Source of the DNA: an uncultured Oscillospiraceae bacterium
Lineage (GTDB): Bacteria; Bacillota; Clostridia; Oscillospirales; Oscillospiraceae
NCBI GenBank assembly: GCA_947629915.1
Contig: CANRFN010000046.1
Coordinates: 1 to 38,652, forward strand
Direction: 5' to 3'
Length of the DNA: 38,652 nt
The position numbers and the translations under genes were made by a program. Positions within the stretch are counted from its first letter, which is position 1, and each line of letters starts with the position of its first letter. The notes under the pieces are model-generated. The model had not been told where the DNA came from. It did no database searches and saw only the letters and a list, made by a program, of their open reading frames with translations. Below are positions 7,687-16,428 of this stretch, piece by piece.

Positions 7687-9066
7687 ATGGAAACAGGAAG
7701 AAAACTGAAGTTCACGGAAAAGCTGGCCTATGGCGTGGCAGACTTTCCGGAAGCCGCCAACTCCATTCTGGCTGCCTTCTTAACCATGTTCTACACGGAC
7801 AACATCGGCATGGCAGCCGGCGCAGTGGGCACGATGTTCTTCATCTCGAAGCTCTTTGATGGTATTTCGGACATTCTGGCCGGTACCCTCATAGACAAGA
7901 CCAAAACCAAGTGGGGCAAGGCGCGGCCCTGGCTGCTGTGGCTGGCAGTCCCCACCGGTCTGGCCCTCGCCCTGATCTTCTGGATCCCGCAGGACGGCTC
8001 CCCCACCGCCCAGATGATCTACGCCTTCGTGACGTACAACCTCTTCACGGCAGTCATGTTCACCATTACGGGCATCGCGAGAAGCTCTCTTCTCGCCCTC
8101 ATGACCCAAGATATGAAAGAGCGGGGCTCCATGGCCTCCTTCGGCATGTTCTTCGGTCTCGGCGGCACGATCCTGGGCTGCTCCGTCACCTTCCCGCTGG
8201 TCTTCAAACTGGGCGGGGACACCATGGCGTGGCGGATCCTGTTCATCATCTACGGCGTCATCGTCACGGTGGGCCTGTTCGCCGGCTTCTTCATGTCCAA
8301 GGAGTACGTGGTCTCTGTGGAATCCGCCACAAAGTCCACAGACAGCAAGATCTCCTTCGGTGAGGCGGTAAAGCTGTTTTTCACCAACAAGTACCTCATC
8401 ATCGCCCTCTTCATGACCATCCTCGTGAACTTTGTCACCCAGGTAAACAGCTCCTCTCAGACGTATTTTTACACCTATACCATGGGCGACGCCATGCTCA
8501 CCACCTCCCTGAACCTGGTCAGCGTAGTGCCCATCTTGGGCGGCATCGTGTTTCTGGTAGGGCCGTGCCTCGCCAAGTTCGGCAAGCGTAAGTGCATGTA
8601 CATCGGCATCATCGGCCAGCTGATCGGCAGCATCATCCGCGGCATCGCCGGCATGACCCAGAGCGTACCCCTCCTGATTGTGGGCACCATCGTCAGCGGC
8701 GCCGTCACCGGCCTGCTGGCTGTCCCCGTGAGCACGCTCTTTGCAGACGGCATCGACTACGGCGAGTACAAGACCAACCGCCGCATCGAGGGCATGGGCT
8801 CCGCCATCACCAGCTTCTCTCAGAAGATCAGCTCCGGCTTTGCCATGGCCAGTGTGGGCTGGGTGCTCCAGCTCACCGGCTACATCGAGGGCCAGGTGCA
8901 GTCCGCGCTCACCAACATGGGCATCATCTCCCTGTATGCCTGGGCACCCGCCGTCACTCTGGCAATCATCTTCTTCATCCTAAAGGTCTTCTATCAGTAC
9001 GACAAAGAGGCCCCCACTGTGCTCGCCGAACTGGAGCGCAGGAAAAGGGAAGGGACCAACGCCTGA
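7687..9066 (+). CDS. GPH-family sugar:cation symporter (MFS)
   Basis: This 459-aa membrane protein has about 12 hydrophobic segments. It carries the glycoside-pentoside-hexuronide (melibiose permease-like) signature near the N-terminus: KLAYGVADFPEAANS, then SKLFDGISDILAGTLIDKTKTKWGKARPWLL. It would import a glycoside or oligosaccharide with sodium or protons. ATG 7687 is chosen because AGGAG lies 9 nt upstream; the in-frame ATG at 7678 sits too close to that site. It is followed after 174 bp by a GH78-family enzyme on the same strand and is divergent from the AraC gene at 7528. Together they look like a transport-plus-hydrolysis unit for a rhamnoside. Substrate is inferred from context only. 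Confidence 0.9.
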   Translation: METGRKLKFTEKLAYGVADFPEAANSILAAFLTMFYTDNIGMAAGAVGTMFFISKLFDGISDILAGTLIDKTKTKWGKARPWLLWLAVPTGLALALIFWIPQDGSPTAQMIYAFVTYNLFTAVMFTITGIARSSLLALMTQDMKERGSMASFGMFFGLGGTILGCSVTFPLVFKLGGDTMAWRILFIIYGVIVTVGLFAGFFMSKEYVVSVESATKSTDSKISFGEAVKLFFTNKYLIIALFMTILVNFVTQVNSSSQTYFYTYTMGDAMLTTSLNLVSVVPILGGIVFLVGPCLAKFGKRKCMYIGIIGQLIGSIIRGIAGMTQSVPLLIVGTIVSGAVTGLLAVPVSTLFADGIDYGEYKTNRRIEGMGSAITSFSQKISSGFAMASVGWVLQLTGYIEGQVQSALTNMGIISLYAWAPAVTLAIIFFILKVFYQYDKEAPTVLAELERRKREGTNA

Positions 9067-9079
9067 TCATACTCTCTAC

Positions 9080-9103
9080 AATGCCTGGCTTCGGCCAGGC
9101 ATT
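9080..9103 (+). other. Hairpin with UUCG loop between symporter and GH78 gene
   Basis: Arms AATGCCTGGC (9080-9089) and GCCAGGCATT (9094-9103) enclose a TTCG tetraloop 13 nt after the symporter stop. No T-tract follows (GCTGTAAC), so it is more likely an mRNA-stabilising or partial-termination structure than a full terminator. Confidence 0.55.
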
Positions 9104-9159
9104 GCTGTAACAGGGACTCATCTGCAGGGCGATTTGGCGCTTTATCCCCCCGCAGATGT

Positions 9160-9200
9160 CCGATTGGCCCATTGCCCCTCACCTCCAATCGGAGTATCAT
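9160..9200 (+). promoter_or_regulatory. Dyad operator and promoter candidate upstream of the GH78 gene at 9241
   Basis: An 8-bp inverted repeat CCGATTGG (9160-9167) / CCAATCGG (9185-9192) spans a possible promoter TTGCCC (9172-9177), 17 bp, TATCAT (9195-9200). The -35 is weak, as expected for an activator-dependent promoter. The ATG is about 40 nt downstream. Confidence 0.4.
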
Positions 9201-9240
9201 AGCATCACCCAGAATTTTAGACATCTTGGAGGGATCATTC

Positions 9241-11532
9241 ATGGCATTTGATACATTCCGTACCTGGATCACCAACGGCACCGCATCCCCCTTCCTGGCC
9301 CGGAAGAACTTCACCTTAGACCGCCCCATCGCCAAAGCCGAGGCAAAGGTGTGCGGTCTCGGCCAGTTCGTCTTCTGGCTCAACGGGACCAAGGTGGGAG
9401 ACCACGAGCTGGACCCCGGCTGGACGGACTACCGCAAGTACGTCCAGTACGTCTCCTTTGACGTCACGTCCCTGCTCCGCCCGGGCGAGAACGCCATGGG
9501 CTTCGAGGTGGGCAACGGCTGGTACATCAAGACCGATGAGCACTACACCTTTGCCTTCCCGCCCTTTATGCCGCCCAACCCCAACCCGTATGTGCCATTT
9601 GGAGACGCTCTGGTACTGGCAGCTGAGATCACGGTTACCTACCAGGACGGCACAACCGAGGTTATCTCCGCAGATGACGCCTGCAAGGCCGCACCCCACC
9701 CGATTACCATGAGCAACGTGTATGGCTCCGAGACCTACGATGCCGCCCTGGAACAGCCCGGCTGGTGCACCGCCTCTTTTGATGACGCCTCCTGGTCCAA
9801 CGCCCTCCCCGGCACCGCCCCCGCAGGTGAACTGAAAGAGCAGCTCCAGCCCGCCATCAAGGTGATCAAGACCTATCCCGGCAAGCGCATCGGCACCGTG
9901 AACGGCCGGGACATCTACGACTTGGGTCAGAACATATCCGGCATTCTGGAGCTCACCTATCAGGGCAAACCCGGTGAGATCGTTCGGCTGTATCCGGCGG
10001 AGAAGCTCACCCCGGACGGCGACGTAGACCAGCAGGCCAAAGGCTGGCTGCTGATAGACAGCTGCATCACCTGCATCTGCAGCGGTGGGATAGACCACTA
10101 TCGGATGAAGTTCACGTACTTCGCCGGCCGCTTCTTTGGCGTAGACCACGGGGACGTAGCCATCCTGGACCTCACCGCAGACGCCGTCACCAGCGCTTGG
10201 AAGCGGGACGGCAGCTTCGTCTCCGATGACGACCGCTATAACAAGATCTACGACATGATCGAAAAGACGGTGGAGGCCAACATGGTCTCCGTCCACACGG
10301 ACTGCCCCACCATCGAGCGGTTCGCCTGGCAGGAGCCCAACCACCTGATGGCCCCGGCGATCTTCTTTATGAAGGACGGCAGCAAGCTCTGGGAGAAGTT
10401 CCTTCTGGACATCCGGGCGGCCCAGCACACCGCAGAGGACCGTTTCAAAGACTTCGCCGGCAACGAGTTCTGCCCCGGCGATGGTCTGGTGCCCTCGCAG
10501 TGCCCCTGCTACATCCCCAACGTTCTCCCCGTCCCCGGCATGGGCTCTTTCTACGACATCATCCCCTGGGGGAGCACCTCCATCCTGGGCGTCTATTGGC
10601 ACTACTGCTTCTACGGAGACCTCCGCATCGTCCGGGACAACTACGATTGCGGCATGCGGTACCTGAACTACCTCAAGACCCGGGTCAACGAAGAGGGCTT
10701 CATCAACCATGGCCTGGGGGATTGGGGCAATCCCCGCAACGAGCTGGCCCGGGAGAACATCGAGACGGCCTTCCTCTATGCAGACACCACCACATTGGCA
10801 TACTTCGCAGACCTGCTGGGCAAGGACGAGGACAAGGCCGCACTGGATGCCTATGCCGCTGAGATCAAAGCCAACTACAACGCCAAGCTCTTGGTACAGC
10901 ACCCCACTGAGTCCTTCCTCTGCTACAAGTCCTGGGATCATCCGGACGACATCTACCTCACCCAGGCCTCCCAGGCACTGCCCCTCTTCTGGAGTTTGGT
11001 GCCAGAGGACAAGAGGATCGATGTGGTTAAGGCCCTGCGCTGGACCTTGGAGCGGGATGGCGCCTTCATCTGCGGCGAGGTGGGACTGCCCTACGTGATC
11101 CAAGCAGCCCGGGAGGCCGGCATGAACGATCTCATCGCCAGTTTCATCACCCGCACCGAGCACCCCAGCTATTACGCCTTTATCCTGGACGGCGAGACCA
11201 CCCTGGGCGAGTACTGGGAGAACAACCCCCGCAGCCACTGCCACGATATGATGGGCCACATCATCGAGTGGTATTATGACGGCATCGCGGGCATCCAGCC
11301 CCTGGAGCCGGGCTTTGCGAAGATCCTGGTCCAGCCGTACCTGCCGGAGGGGATGCACGCCTTCACTTGCACGTACCAGTCTGTCCACGGCGAGATCAAG
11401 GTGCAGGTCCAGAAGGACGGGACCGCCGTTCAGCTGAACCTCACAGTTCCAGAAGGCGTGGACTGCGAGCTGGATTCCAGCAATCTCACCACAGACGGCA
11501 GCACCGTCTCCGCCCATATTGAGAAGGTCTGA
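9241..11532 (+). CDS. GH78-family (alpha-L-rhamnosidase-like) glycoside hydrolase
   Basis: This 763-aa protein has no signal peptide. The N-terminal beta-domain contains GQFVFWLNGTKVG, the rhamnosidase-type carbohydrate-binding motif. The catalytic barrel begins near residue 325. In place of the usual DCPQR-E-GWTGD motif it has TDCPTIERFAWQEPNHL, keeping Asp354 and Glu359 with Glu365 after the Trp. A late acidic motif, GETTLGEYWENN, sits where the general base is expected. The C-terminal beta-domain follows (GIAGIQPLEPGFAKILVQP). GGAGGG is 8 nt before ATG 9241; the longer frame from 9172 is not supported. It is the second rhamnosidase-like enzyme of the locus, about 145 aa shorter than the one at 2458-5178, and only distantly similar. 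It probably acts on a different rhamnosyl linkage or a rhamnogalacturonan fragment (inference). Confidence 0.85.
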   Translation: MAFDTFRTWITNGTASPFLARKNFTLDRPIAKAEAKVCGLGQFVFWLNGTKVGDHELDPGWTDYRKYVQYVSFDVTSLLRPGENAMGFEVGNGWYIKTDEHYTFAFPPFMPPNPNPYVPFGDALVLAAEITVTYQDGTTEVISADDACKAAPHPITMSNVYGSETYDAALEQPGWCTASFDDASWSNALPGTAPAGELKEQLQPAIKVIKTYPGKRIGTVNGRDIYDLGQNISGILELTYQGKPGEIVRLYPAEKLTPDGDVDQQAKGWLLIDSCITCICSGGIDHYRMKFTYFAGRFFGVDHGDVAILDLTADAVTSAWKRDGSFVSDDDRYNKIYDMIEKTVEANMVSVHTDCPTIERFAWQEPNHLMAPAIFFMKDGSKLWEKFLLDIRAAQHTAEDRFKDFAGNEFCPGDGLVPSQCPCYIPNVLPVPGMGSFYDIIPWGSTSILGVYWHYCFYGDLRIVRDNYDCGMRYLNYLKTRVNEEGFINHGLGDWGNPRNELARENIETAFLYADTTTLAYFADLLGKDEDKAALDAYAAEIKANYNAKLLVQHPTESFLCYKSWDHPDDIYLTQASQALPLFWSLVPEDKRIDVVKALRWTLERDGAFICGEVGLPYVIQAAREAGMNDLIASFITRTEHPSYYAFILDGETTLGEYWENNPRSHCHDMMGHIIEWYYDGIAGIQPLEPGFAKILVQPYLPEGMHAFTCTYQSVHGEIKVQVQKDGTAVQLNLTVPEGVDCELDSSNLTTDGSTVSAHIEKV

Positions 11533-11561
11533 GCGGGCCTAGGAAAGCAGAAGCGAAAATC

Positions 11562-11606
11562 AAAAGGCCTCTGGCATCGTTTGTAGAACGATGCCAGAGG
11601 CCTTTT
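11562..11606. terminator. Bidirectional terminator between GH78 gene and phosphoesterase
   Basis: Near-perfect arms of about 20 bp (core AAAAGGCCTCTGGCATCGTT) surround a GTAG loop, with T-tract CCTTTTT on the plus side and its A-tract complement on the other. It is placed between convergent genes ending at 11532 (+) and 11611 (-). Confidence 0.92.
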
Positions 11607-11610
11607 TCAT

Positions 11611-12294
11611 TCATTTTCCGGCAATCTCCAGCCGGTTCAAGACGCCGATGGTATCCACGCCTGGGTGGGTGTAGTAGATCTGGACGATCTGGTTTGTGAG
11701 ATCCTCCGGCAGACCGTGGCGCTGGATGATCTCCGGGACAGATCTGCCCCGCTTTAGCTCCCGGACGATGGTCTCCACCATCCGTGCCGTGTCCCCAGGG
11801 CCAAAGGTGTTTCCGTCCCGCGGACTGCCAGCATCTGCAGGGGCGGTTGTAAGGTCGACACGCTGCACGGAGACCGCACCGGATGTGTCATTGATCTCCA
11901 GGGTGGCCAGGGTAACGGCGCCCAGGAAACGTCTGGGCCCGCAGCTGCCGGGGTTGAGCCACAGCTGCTGCCCTACCTGCCGCTGCTCATACCGGTGGGA
12001 GTGGCCGAAGATCATGATGTCTGCCTGATCTGCCAGGGAGGAGGCCTGCTTCCGGTTGTGGACCATGTAGATCTGCTTGCCGTGGAGGGAGAAGAGCAGC
12101 TCTTCCGGCAGGGGATCGGCCCAGTCTCGGTCACAATTGCCTCGAACCGCCGTGACGGGGGCAAAGGCGGCCAGCTTGTCCAGGGCGGCCTGCTCCATGA
12201 CGTCCCCGGCGTGGAGGATCCGCTCTGCGCCGGTGAGGATGGGGGTGAGCTCCGGACGAATGATATTGTGGGTGTCTGAGAGGACGATGATCAC
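11611..12294 (-). CDS. Calcineurin-like phosphoesterase, YfcE/MJ0936 type, with extra C-terminal domain
   Basis: This protein is 227 aa from GTG 12294 (VIIVLSDTHN), chosen because AAAGGAGG lies 8 nt upstream and because family members begin exactly at this strand. Metal-binding motifs of the metallophosphatase fold are all present: SDTH (6-9), HAGD (28-31), GNCD (52-55), VHN (78-80) and GHSH (97-100), then LNPGSCGPRR. Residues 1-160 are the usual whole protein of the YfcE/YsnB phosphodiesterase family. About 65 additional residues (RDGNTFGPGDTARMVETIVR...) look helical and may be a small helix-turn-helix-like domain. Its position inside the sugar locus may be incidental. The substrate is unknown; YfcE-type enzymes hydrolyse phosphodiesters with Mn2+. 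Confidence 0.88.
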   Translation of the reverse strand: MIIVLSDTHNIIRPELTPILTGAERILHAGDVMEQAALDKLAAFAPVTAVRGNCDRDWADPLPEELLFSLHGKQIYMVHNRKQASSLADQADIMIFGHSHRYEQRQVGQQLWLNPGSCGPRRFLGAVTLATLEINDTSGAVSVQRVDLTTAPADAGSPRDGNTFGPGDTARMVETIVRELKRGRSVPEIIQRHGLPEDLTNQIVQIYYTHPGVDTIGVLNRLEIAGK

Positions 12295-12392
12295 GATGAG
12301 GACCTCCTTTGGATAATGCAGAGAACTGCATGGGGCGGAATGGCAATACAAAGCATGCGGTCACCCATCATGCAAGCGGTATCCGATATTCC

Positions 12393-13463
12393 CTAAGGCG
12401 CTTGCCCTCCGCTGCTCCGGTTCGCCCGGTATTCGCTGGGCGTTGCCCCGAAGGTCCTCTTAAAGCTCTCCCGGAAGTTCCGCACATCCAGATAGCCCAG
12501 GCTCTCCGCGATGTCCGCGATGGGCTGATCGGTGCTGGTGAGCAGGTACTCCGCCCGGTTCATCTTCAACCGAAAGATGTTAGCGCTGAAACTCATACCG
12601 GTGGCTTCGGTGATGAGGCGCTGCAGGTGGCGCTCGCTGTAGCTGAACTGCACGGCCATGTCCGCGAGAGAGGTGGTGAGGTAGTTCTCCTGCAGGTACA
12701 GCAACAAGGCCACCACATTCTGGTTCCGGTCCAAGGCCGCCAACTCCGGTACAACCACCTCAGCGCCGTGGTTCCGCAGCAATGTTATGAAAAAGGCATT
12801 CACGATGGAGTTCAGCATTTTGCGCTTGTACAACGAATTGCCGCTGTACTCCTCGAAAGCATACCCCACGAAGTTGAACAGCTGCTGATCCTTTCCCGCA
12901 TGGAAGAGGAGATATGGCGCACTTTTGGCCTGATACAACATCCTCTTGAAGAACCGGGAGAGGACGTGGTCATCGTTGAGGATGTCGAAGAAGGCGGTCT
13001 CAAAGGTGCTGGTCCGGATGAGGATATTGTAGAGGATGGCATCGTCTGAGAAAGCACTCACCGCGTGCTTGGTGTTGGGGGCCACGATGACGATATCCCC
13101 CTCGTGGAGTTCTTGCCGCTGCTCCGCGATGTAGTTGGTGCACGTCCCCTCGATGACGCAGAGCACCTCCAGGAAGCTGTGGGAGTGCCAGTTGCAGGGG
13201 AGATAGCGGACATGCCGATAGAGCTCGATATCGTGGTCGAAGGAAAAGAAATCGCCTTCCTTCAGCATATCCTCGTAAACCATCTTGGGAAAGTTGTCCC
13301 CGCTCATATCCGCCGCCCGGTGGAAGATCTCCTGAAAGGCCTCGGTGTTATTGGGCTTGTCCGGCTCCAAATCTGCATACTGGACCGAGAGCGCCTTGAA
13401 CGCCTTCTCCGGCTCATTGAGCGGCTCACTCATGGACCAGTCGTAGGACTGCACCATCCGCAT
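12393..13463 (-). CDS. AraC-family transcriptional regulator (paralogue of the one at 6452)
   Basis: This 356-aa protein has a cupin-like sensor around 90-160 (HSFLEVLCVIEGTCTN, GDIVIVAPNTKHAVSAF) and a C-terminal AraC domain from about 255 (LADMAVQFSYSERHLQRLI; GYLDVRNFRESFKRTFGATP). GGGAGGGAG is about 6 nt before ATG 13463. It diverges from the GPH symporter at 13798 across a 334-bp gap. It is clearly homologous along its length to the regulator at 6452-7528 and is placed the same way relative to a symporter. It probably regulates the symporter and esterase; the ligand is presumably a sugar. Confidence 0.9.
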   Translation of the reverse strand: MRMVQSYDWSMSEPLNEPEKAFKALSVQYADLEPDKPNNTEAFQEIFHRAADMSGDNFPKMVYEDMLKEGDFFSFDHDIELYRHVRYLPCNWHSHSFLEVLCVIEGTCTNYIAEQRQELHEGDIVIVAPNTKHAVSAFSDDAILYNILIRTSTFETAFFDILNDDHVLSRFFKRMLYQAKSAPYLLFHAGKDQQLFNFVGYAFEEYSGNSLYKRKMLNSIVNAFFITLLRNHGAEVVVPELAALDRNQNVVALLLYLQENYLTTSLADMAVQFSYSERHLQRLITEATGMSFSANIFRLKMNRAEYLLTSTDQPIADIAESLGYLDVRNFRESFKRTFGATPSEYRANRSSGGQAP

Positions 13464-13718
13464 ACTGTTCTCCCTCCCATATCCAGCGAAAGGGGCCGCA
13501 ATCTCCCAGCGCCCCTACGAATAACGCCCCTGCTGAAGCTCCCCTTCTCACGCTGTACAGAATACTCCCAGACCGCAGGATGTGTCAAGGGAGATTCTGT
13601 GCAAGGTGCCAAAAACCGGGGCCAAGGGCGGGTAACCCGTCCTCACCGCCCACGGGATGGCGTGCAAAACCCCCTCGGATGTCTTGTCGCACTCCTACAG
13701 TTTTCCCGTGATTCGCGC

Positions 13719-13762
13719 TATAATCCTGGTCAAGCTGAACAACCTCTTCCCGAGGTGGTTCA
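13719..13762 (+). promoter_or_regulatory. -10 box and 5'-leader stem-loop upstream of the second GPH symporter
   Basis: The 334-bp gap 13464-13797 holds no gene. It contains a perfect TATAAT (13719-13724) without a convincing -35 at 17 bp, suggesting activator dependence. Twelve bases further on lies a stem-loop, TGAACAACCTC (13736-13746) with GAGGTGGTTCA (13752-13762), 10 of 11 pairs around TTCCC. The predicted transcript would start at or just before this hairpin, which ends 35 nt before the ATG. Confidence 0.45.
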
Positions 13763-13797
13763 AAGGTTGAGAAAGTAGTATTAAGGAGGTCCCTACT

Positions 13798-15141
13798 ATG
13801 TCTGAAAAAGACGAGAAACTGAGTCTCAGCACCAAGGTGTGGTGGGCTCTGGGCCAGAGCAGCGCCCGGCAGTTTATCACCGCGCTGGTATCCACGTATA
13901 TCCTGATGTTCCTCACCGAGAACTTCGGTGTCCCGATGGCAGCCGCCGGCGTCATCATGACAGCCGCCGCCATCTGGGATGCCATCAACGACCCCATCAT
14001 CGGCGGTCTGGCCGATAAGACCAAGACCCGCTGGGGCACCTATCGTCCCTACCTGCTCTTCATCCCGCCCCTCTTCGCTATCGTCGCCACCCTGCTCTTC
14101 GCCGCCCCGGAGATGAGCACCACCGGCAAGATCGTCTACGCAGCCGTCCTCTACATCTGCTACGGCATGCTCCTCACCGCCCTGGAGATCCCGTACAACG
14201 CCGTTCTCCCCACCATGAGCAAGAACGAGATGGAGAAGAACGACACCATCTCCCTCTCCACCTTCATCGCCTCCATCTCCATCCTGTTGGTTACCTCCTT
14301 CACGCCGGATTGGACGAACATCTTGGGCGGCGGCAATCCCACCCGCGGCTACACCATCCTGGTGGCCATCGCCGGCGTGCTCACCTGCATCACCAGCTGG
14401 GGCGCCTTTGTGAAGTGCAAGGAGAAGTACAAACCCGAGACCAAGAAAGAGCCTCTGGTTGCAAGCTTAGTAAAGCTCTTTAAGGTGAAAGAGACCTACC
14501 CGATGCTGGCCTTCTGGTGCGTGGGCTGCATTCTCTTTCAAATTATCATGGCTTCTTCTGTCTACTATTGCATGTACTACCTGGTGCGCCCGGACCTGAT
14601 CTCCACCTACATGCTGATCATCTCCATCTCCGGCATGGTGGGCGTCATGGGGCTCATGCCCATCCTGCTCCGCCTCGTAAAGGGCAGCATGAAGCAGGCG
14701 GTAATGATCTCTCAGTCCATCTGCATCGTGTGCTACGCTCTCCTGTTCTTCGTAGGCAATAAGTCCATGGTCCTGCTCTACGTCCTCACCTTCATCGCCA
14801 GCATGAATGCCACCATGACCAACGCCTTCCGCCCCATGACCGTTGTCGGCATGACGGAGTACGCCTATCAGGAGACCGGCGCCCAATTGAACGCCACCAT
14901 CTCTGCCATCGGCGGCTTCGCCTATAAGTGCGGCACCGCTATCTCCAACGCGGTTCTGGCCGGCGTTCTGGCCGCCACTGGCTTTATCGAGGGCGCCATC
15001 GGTCAGGAGCCGCCCGCAGCCCTCACCGGCATCAACTGCGTCCGCTTCCTCGTGCCTCTGGCCGCCACCGTGCTCTACATGATCTTTATCCAGTTCTACC
15101 CCGAGAAGAAAATGCGGGAGTACGCAGCCAAGAAGGGCTGA
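13798..15141 (+). CDS. GPH-family sugar:cation symporter (MFS), second copy
   Basis: This 447-aa polytopic membrane protein has the family motif AIWDAINDPIIGGLADKTKTRWGTYRPYLL near the N-terminus (residues about 60-85). TAAGGAGG lies 8 nt before ATG 13798. It is related to the symporter at 7687 but clearly diverged. An esterase gene follows on the same strand after 222 bp, and the divergent AraC gene at 13463 is the likely regulator. It presumably imports a glycoside or short oligosaccharide, possibly acetylated given the esterase neighbour (inference). Confidence 0.9.
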   Translation: MSEKDEKLSLSTKVWWALGQSSARQFITALVSTYILMFLTENFGVPMAAAGVIMTAAAIWDAINDPIIGGLADKTKTRWGTYRPYLLFIPPLFAIVATLLFAAPEMSTTGKIVYAAVLYICYGMLLTALEIPYNAVLPTMSKNEMEKNDTISLSTFIASISILLVTSFTPDWTNILGGGNPTRGYTILVAIAGVLTCITSWGAFVKCKEKYKPETKKEPLVASLVKLFKVKETYPMLAFWCVGCILFQIIMASSVYYCMYYLVRPDLISTYMLIISISGMVGVMGLMPILLRLVKGSMKQAVMISQSICIVCYALLFFVGNKSMVLLYVLTFIASMNATMTNAFRPMTVVGMTEYAYQETGAQLNATISAIGGFAYKCGTAISNAVLAGVLAATGFIEGAIGQEPPAALTGINCVRFLVPLAATVLYMIFIQFYPEKKMREYAAKKG

Positions 15142-15363
15142 GCCCCATTAACCCCATCCCTCGATTTCCCTCCCTTCTCTTTCTTCTTTCCGAGATGGCG
15201 GGGCTGTCTCGCAGCAGCTCACCCTGCAGCAGTGGGTCAATTCCCGTTGCACTTCCATCTGCAGTACAGAGTTCTGATCCAAGAAAAACCTCGCCCGGCA
15301 AGGCTGCCTAGGCGGGAGAAAAGTACAAAACTCACGGTGAAAATCTGTTAAGGAGGAACTTTT

Positions 15364-16285
15364 ATGGCTGCAAAGTATCCAGAGGCGATGGTACAGGGCA
15401 TCCGGGCCGAGATCGCCGGCATGCGCCAGTTCAACGCCATCGCCCCGGTGTCCGGCACCCGCTTCGACATCCCCGCCGGGGACCGCACCATCAACGTAGT
15501 GTACTATCCGGCAGCTCAACGCCCCGCTGATCCTGGGGTTTCACGGCGGCGGCTATGCCTTTGGCGGCAACGCCCTGGACAACGCCATGTGGAGCACCGT
15601 GTCCAAGGAGCTTGGCATGAACATCGCCTCCATCGGGTACCGCAAGACCCCGGAGTATCCGTTCCCAGCGGCACTGGAGGACGCCTATGAGGCCCTTCTG
15701 TACTTCCAGGCCCACGGAGCGGAGCATGGTTGCGATTCCTCTAAAATCCTCACCATGGGCTGCAGCGCCGGGGCCAATCTGGCGGCTGTTCTCTGTCTCT
15801 ACGCCAAGCGCCAGGGCAACCATGGCATCTGCCGGCAGATCCTCATGTACCCTTTCCTGGACACCGCCACCGATCCGGATGCCAAGGGTCCCGGCTCCCT
15901 GGCCGGCCCCATCATGTACCTCTTTAACGACTGGTTCTGCCCGGACGAGTCCCGGCGGGCGGATCCCCTGGTGTCCCCGGTGTTTGCCAGCGAGGAGGAT
16001 CTCATTGGCCTGCCCCCGGCCATCTTCTGCATGGCAGATGTAGACAGCCTGAAAGCCGAGGGCTATCGGTATGCCGAGATGCTGAAAGACGCCGGCGTAC
16101 CCGTCTCCGCCACCATGCTGCCGGACATGCCCCACGGCTTCTTCGAGTACGGCTTCGGCGAGGTGAACCCGGAGAACATGGGCTTTCTGGACCAGCCCAC
16201 TCAGCAGTTGATCCTCAGCGGAGCCGTGGCCGGCGCCGCGCAGCAGGCCTTGGCCTTCGTGAAAGAGCACCTGGGAGAAGTGTAG
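15364..16285 (+). pseudogene. Alpha/beta hydrolase (HSL-type acetyl esterase), frameshifted near 15510
   Basis: AAGGAGG precedes ATG 15364. The first frame reads MAAKYPEAMVQGIRAEIAGM..INVVYYPA up to about 15512. The protein then continues in the +1 shifted frame with NAPLILGFHGGGYAFGG, the oxyanion-hole HGGG motif of hormone-sensitive-lipase-like esterases, and runs on to 16285. The catalytic triad in the second part is intact: nucleophile Ser in MGCSAGAN, Asp in MADVDSLKAEG and His in MPHGFFEYG. Removing one base at about 15510-15515 restores a continuous protein of about 306 aa of normal family length. Apart from this one indel there is no decay, so either the inactivation is recent or the base is a sequence error. 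The likely role is deacetylation of an imported sugar. It follows the GPH symporter and may share its promoter. Confidence 0.85.
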
Positions 16286-16382
16286 CCTGGGCAGTGGGAA
16301 AGGACTGGCAGATGCGTCCTGTCTCATCCAAAAAGTTTTGATTTCTTCAGAGATCGCGCATTTTCAAGAACATTTTGCGCAA

Positions 16383-16411
16383 GAAACCCGCCCCGGCTTG
16401 GGGCGGGTTTC
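16383..16411. terminator. GC-rich terminator hairpin between convergent genes
   Basis: Arms GAAACCCGCCCC (16383-16394) and GGGGCGGGTTTC (16400-16411) enclose a 5-nt loop, followed by CTTGTC. It lies between the esterase (+) and the gene ending at 16429 (-). It belongs to a family of near-identical hairpins in this window. Confidence 0.85.
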
Positions 16412-16428
16412 CTTGTCTCAGCAGTCTA

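Noticed and set aside
9316..11517. A 733-codon open frame opposite the second GH78 gene
   Set aside because: It has no recognisable motif or ribosome site and is explained by codon bias of the GH78 gene on the other strand.
15500..15530. Programmed ribosomal frameshift in the esterase
   Set aside because: There is no slippery heptamer, internal Shine-Dalgarno stimulator or downstream pseudoknot visible. A plain indel is simpler.
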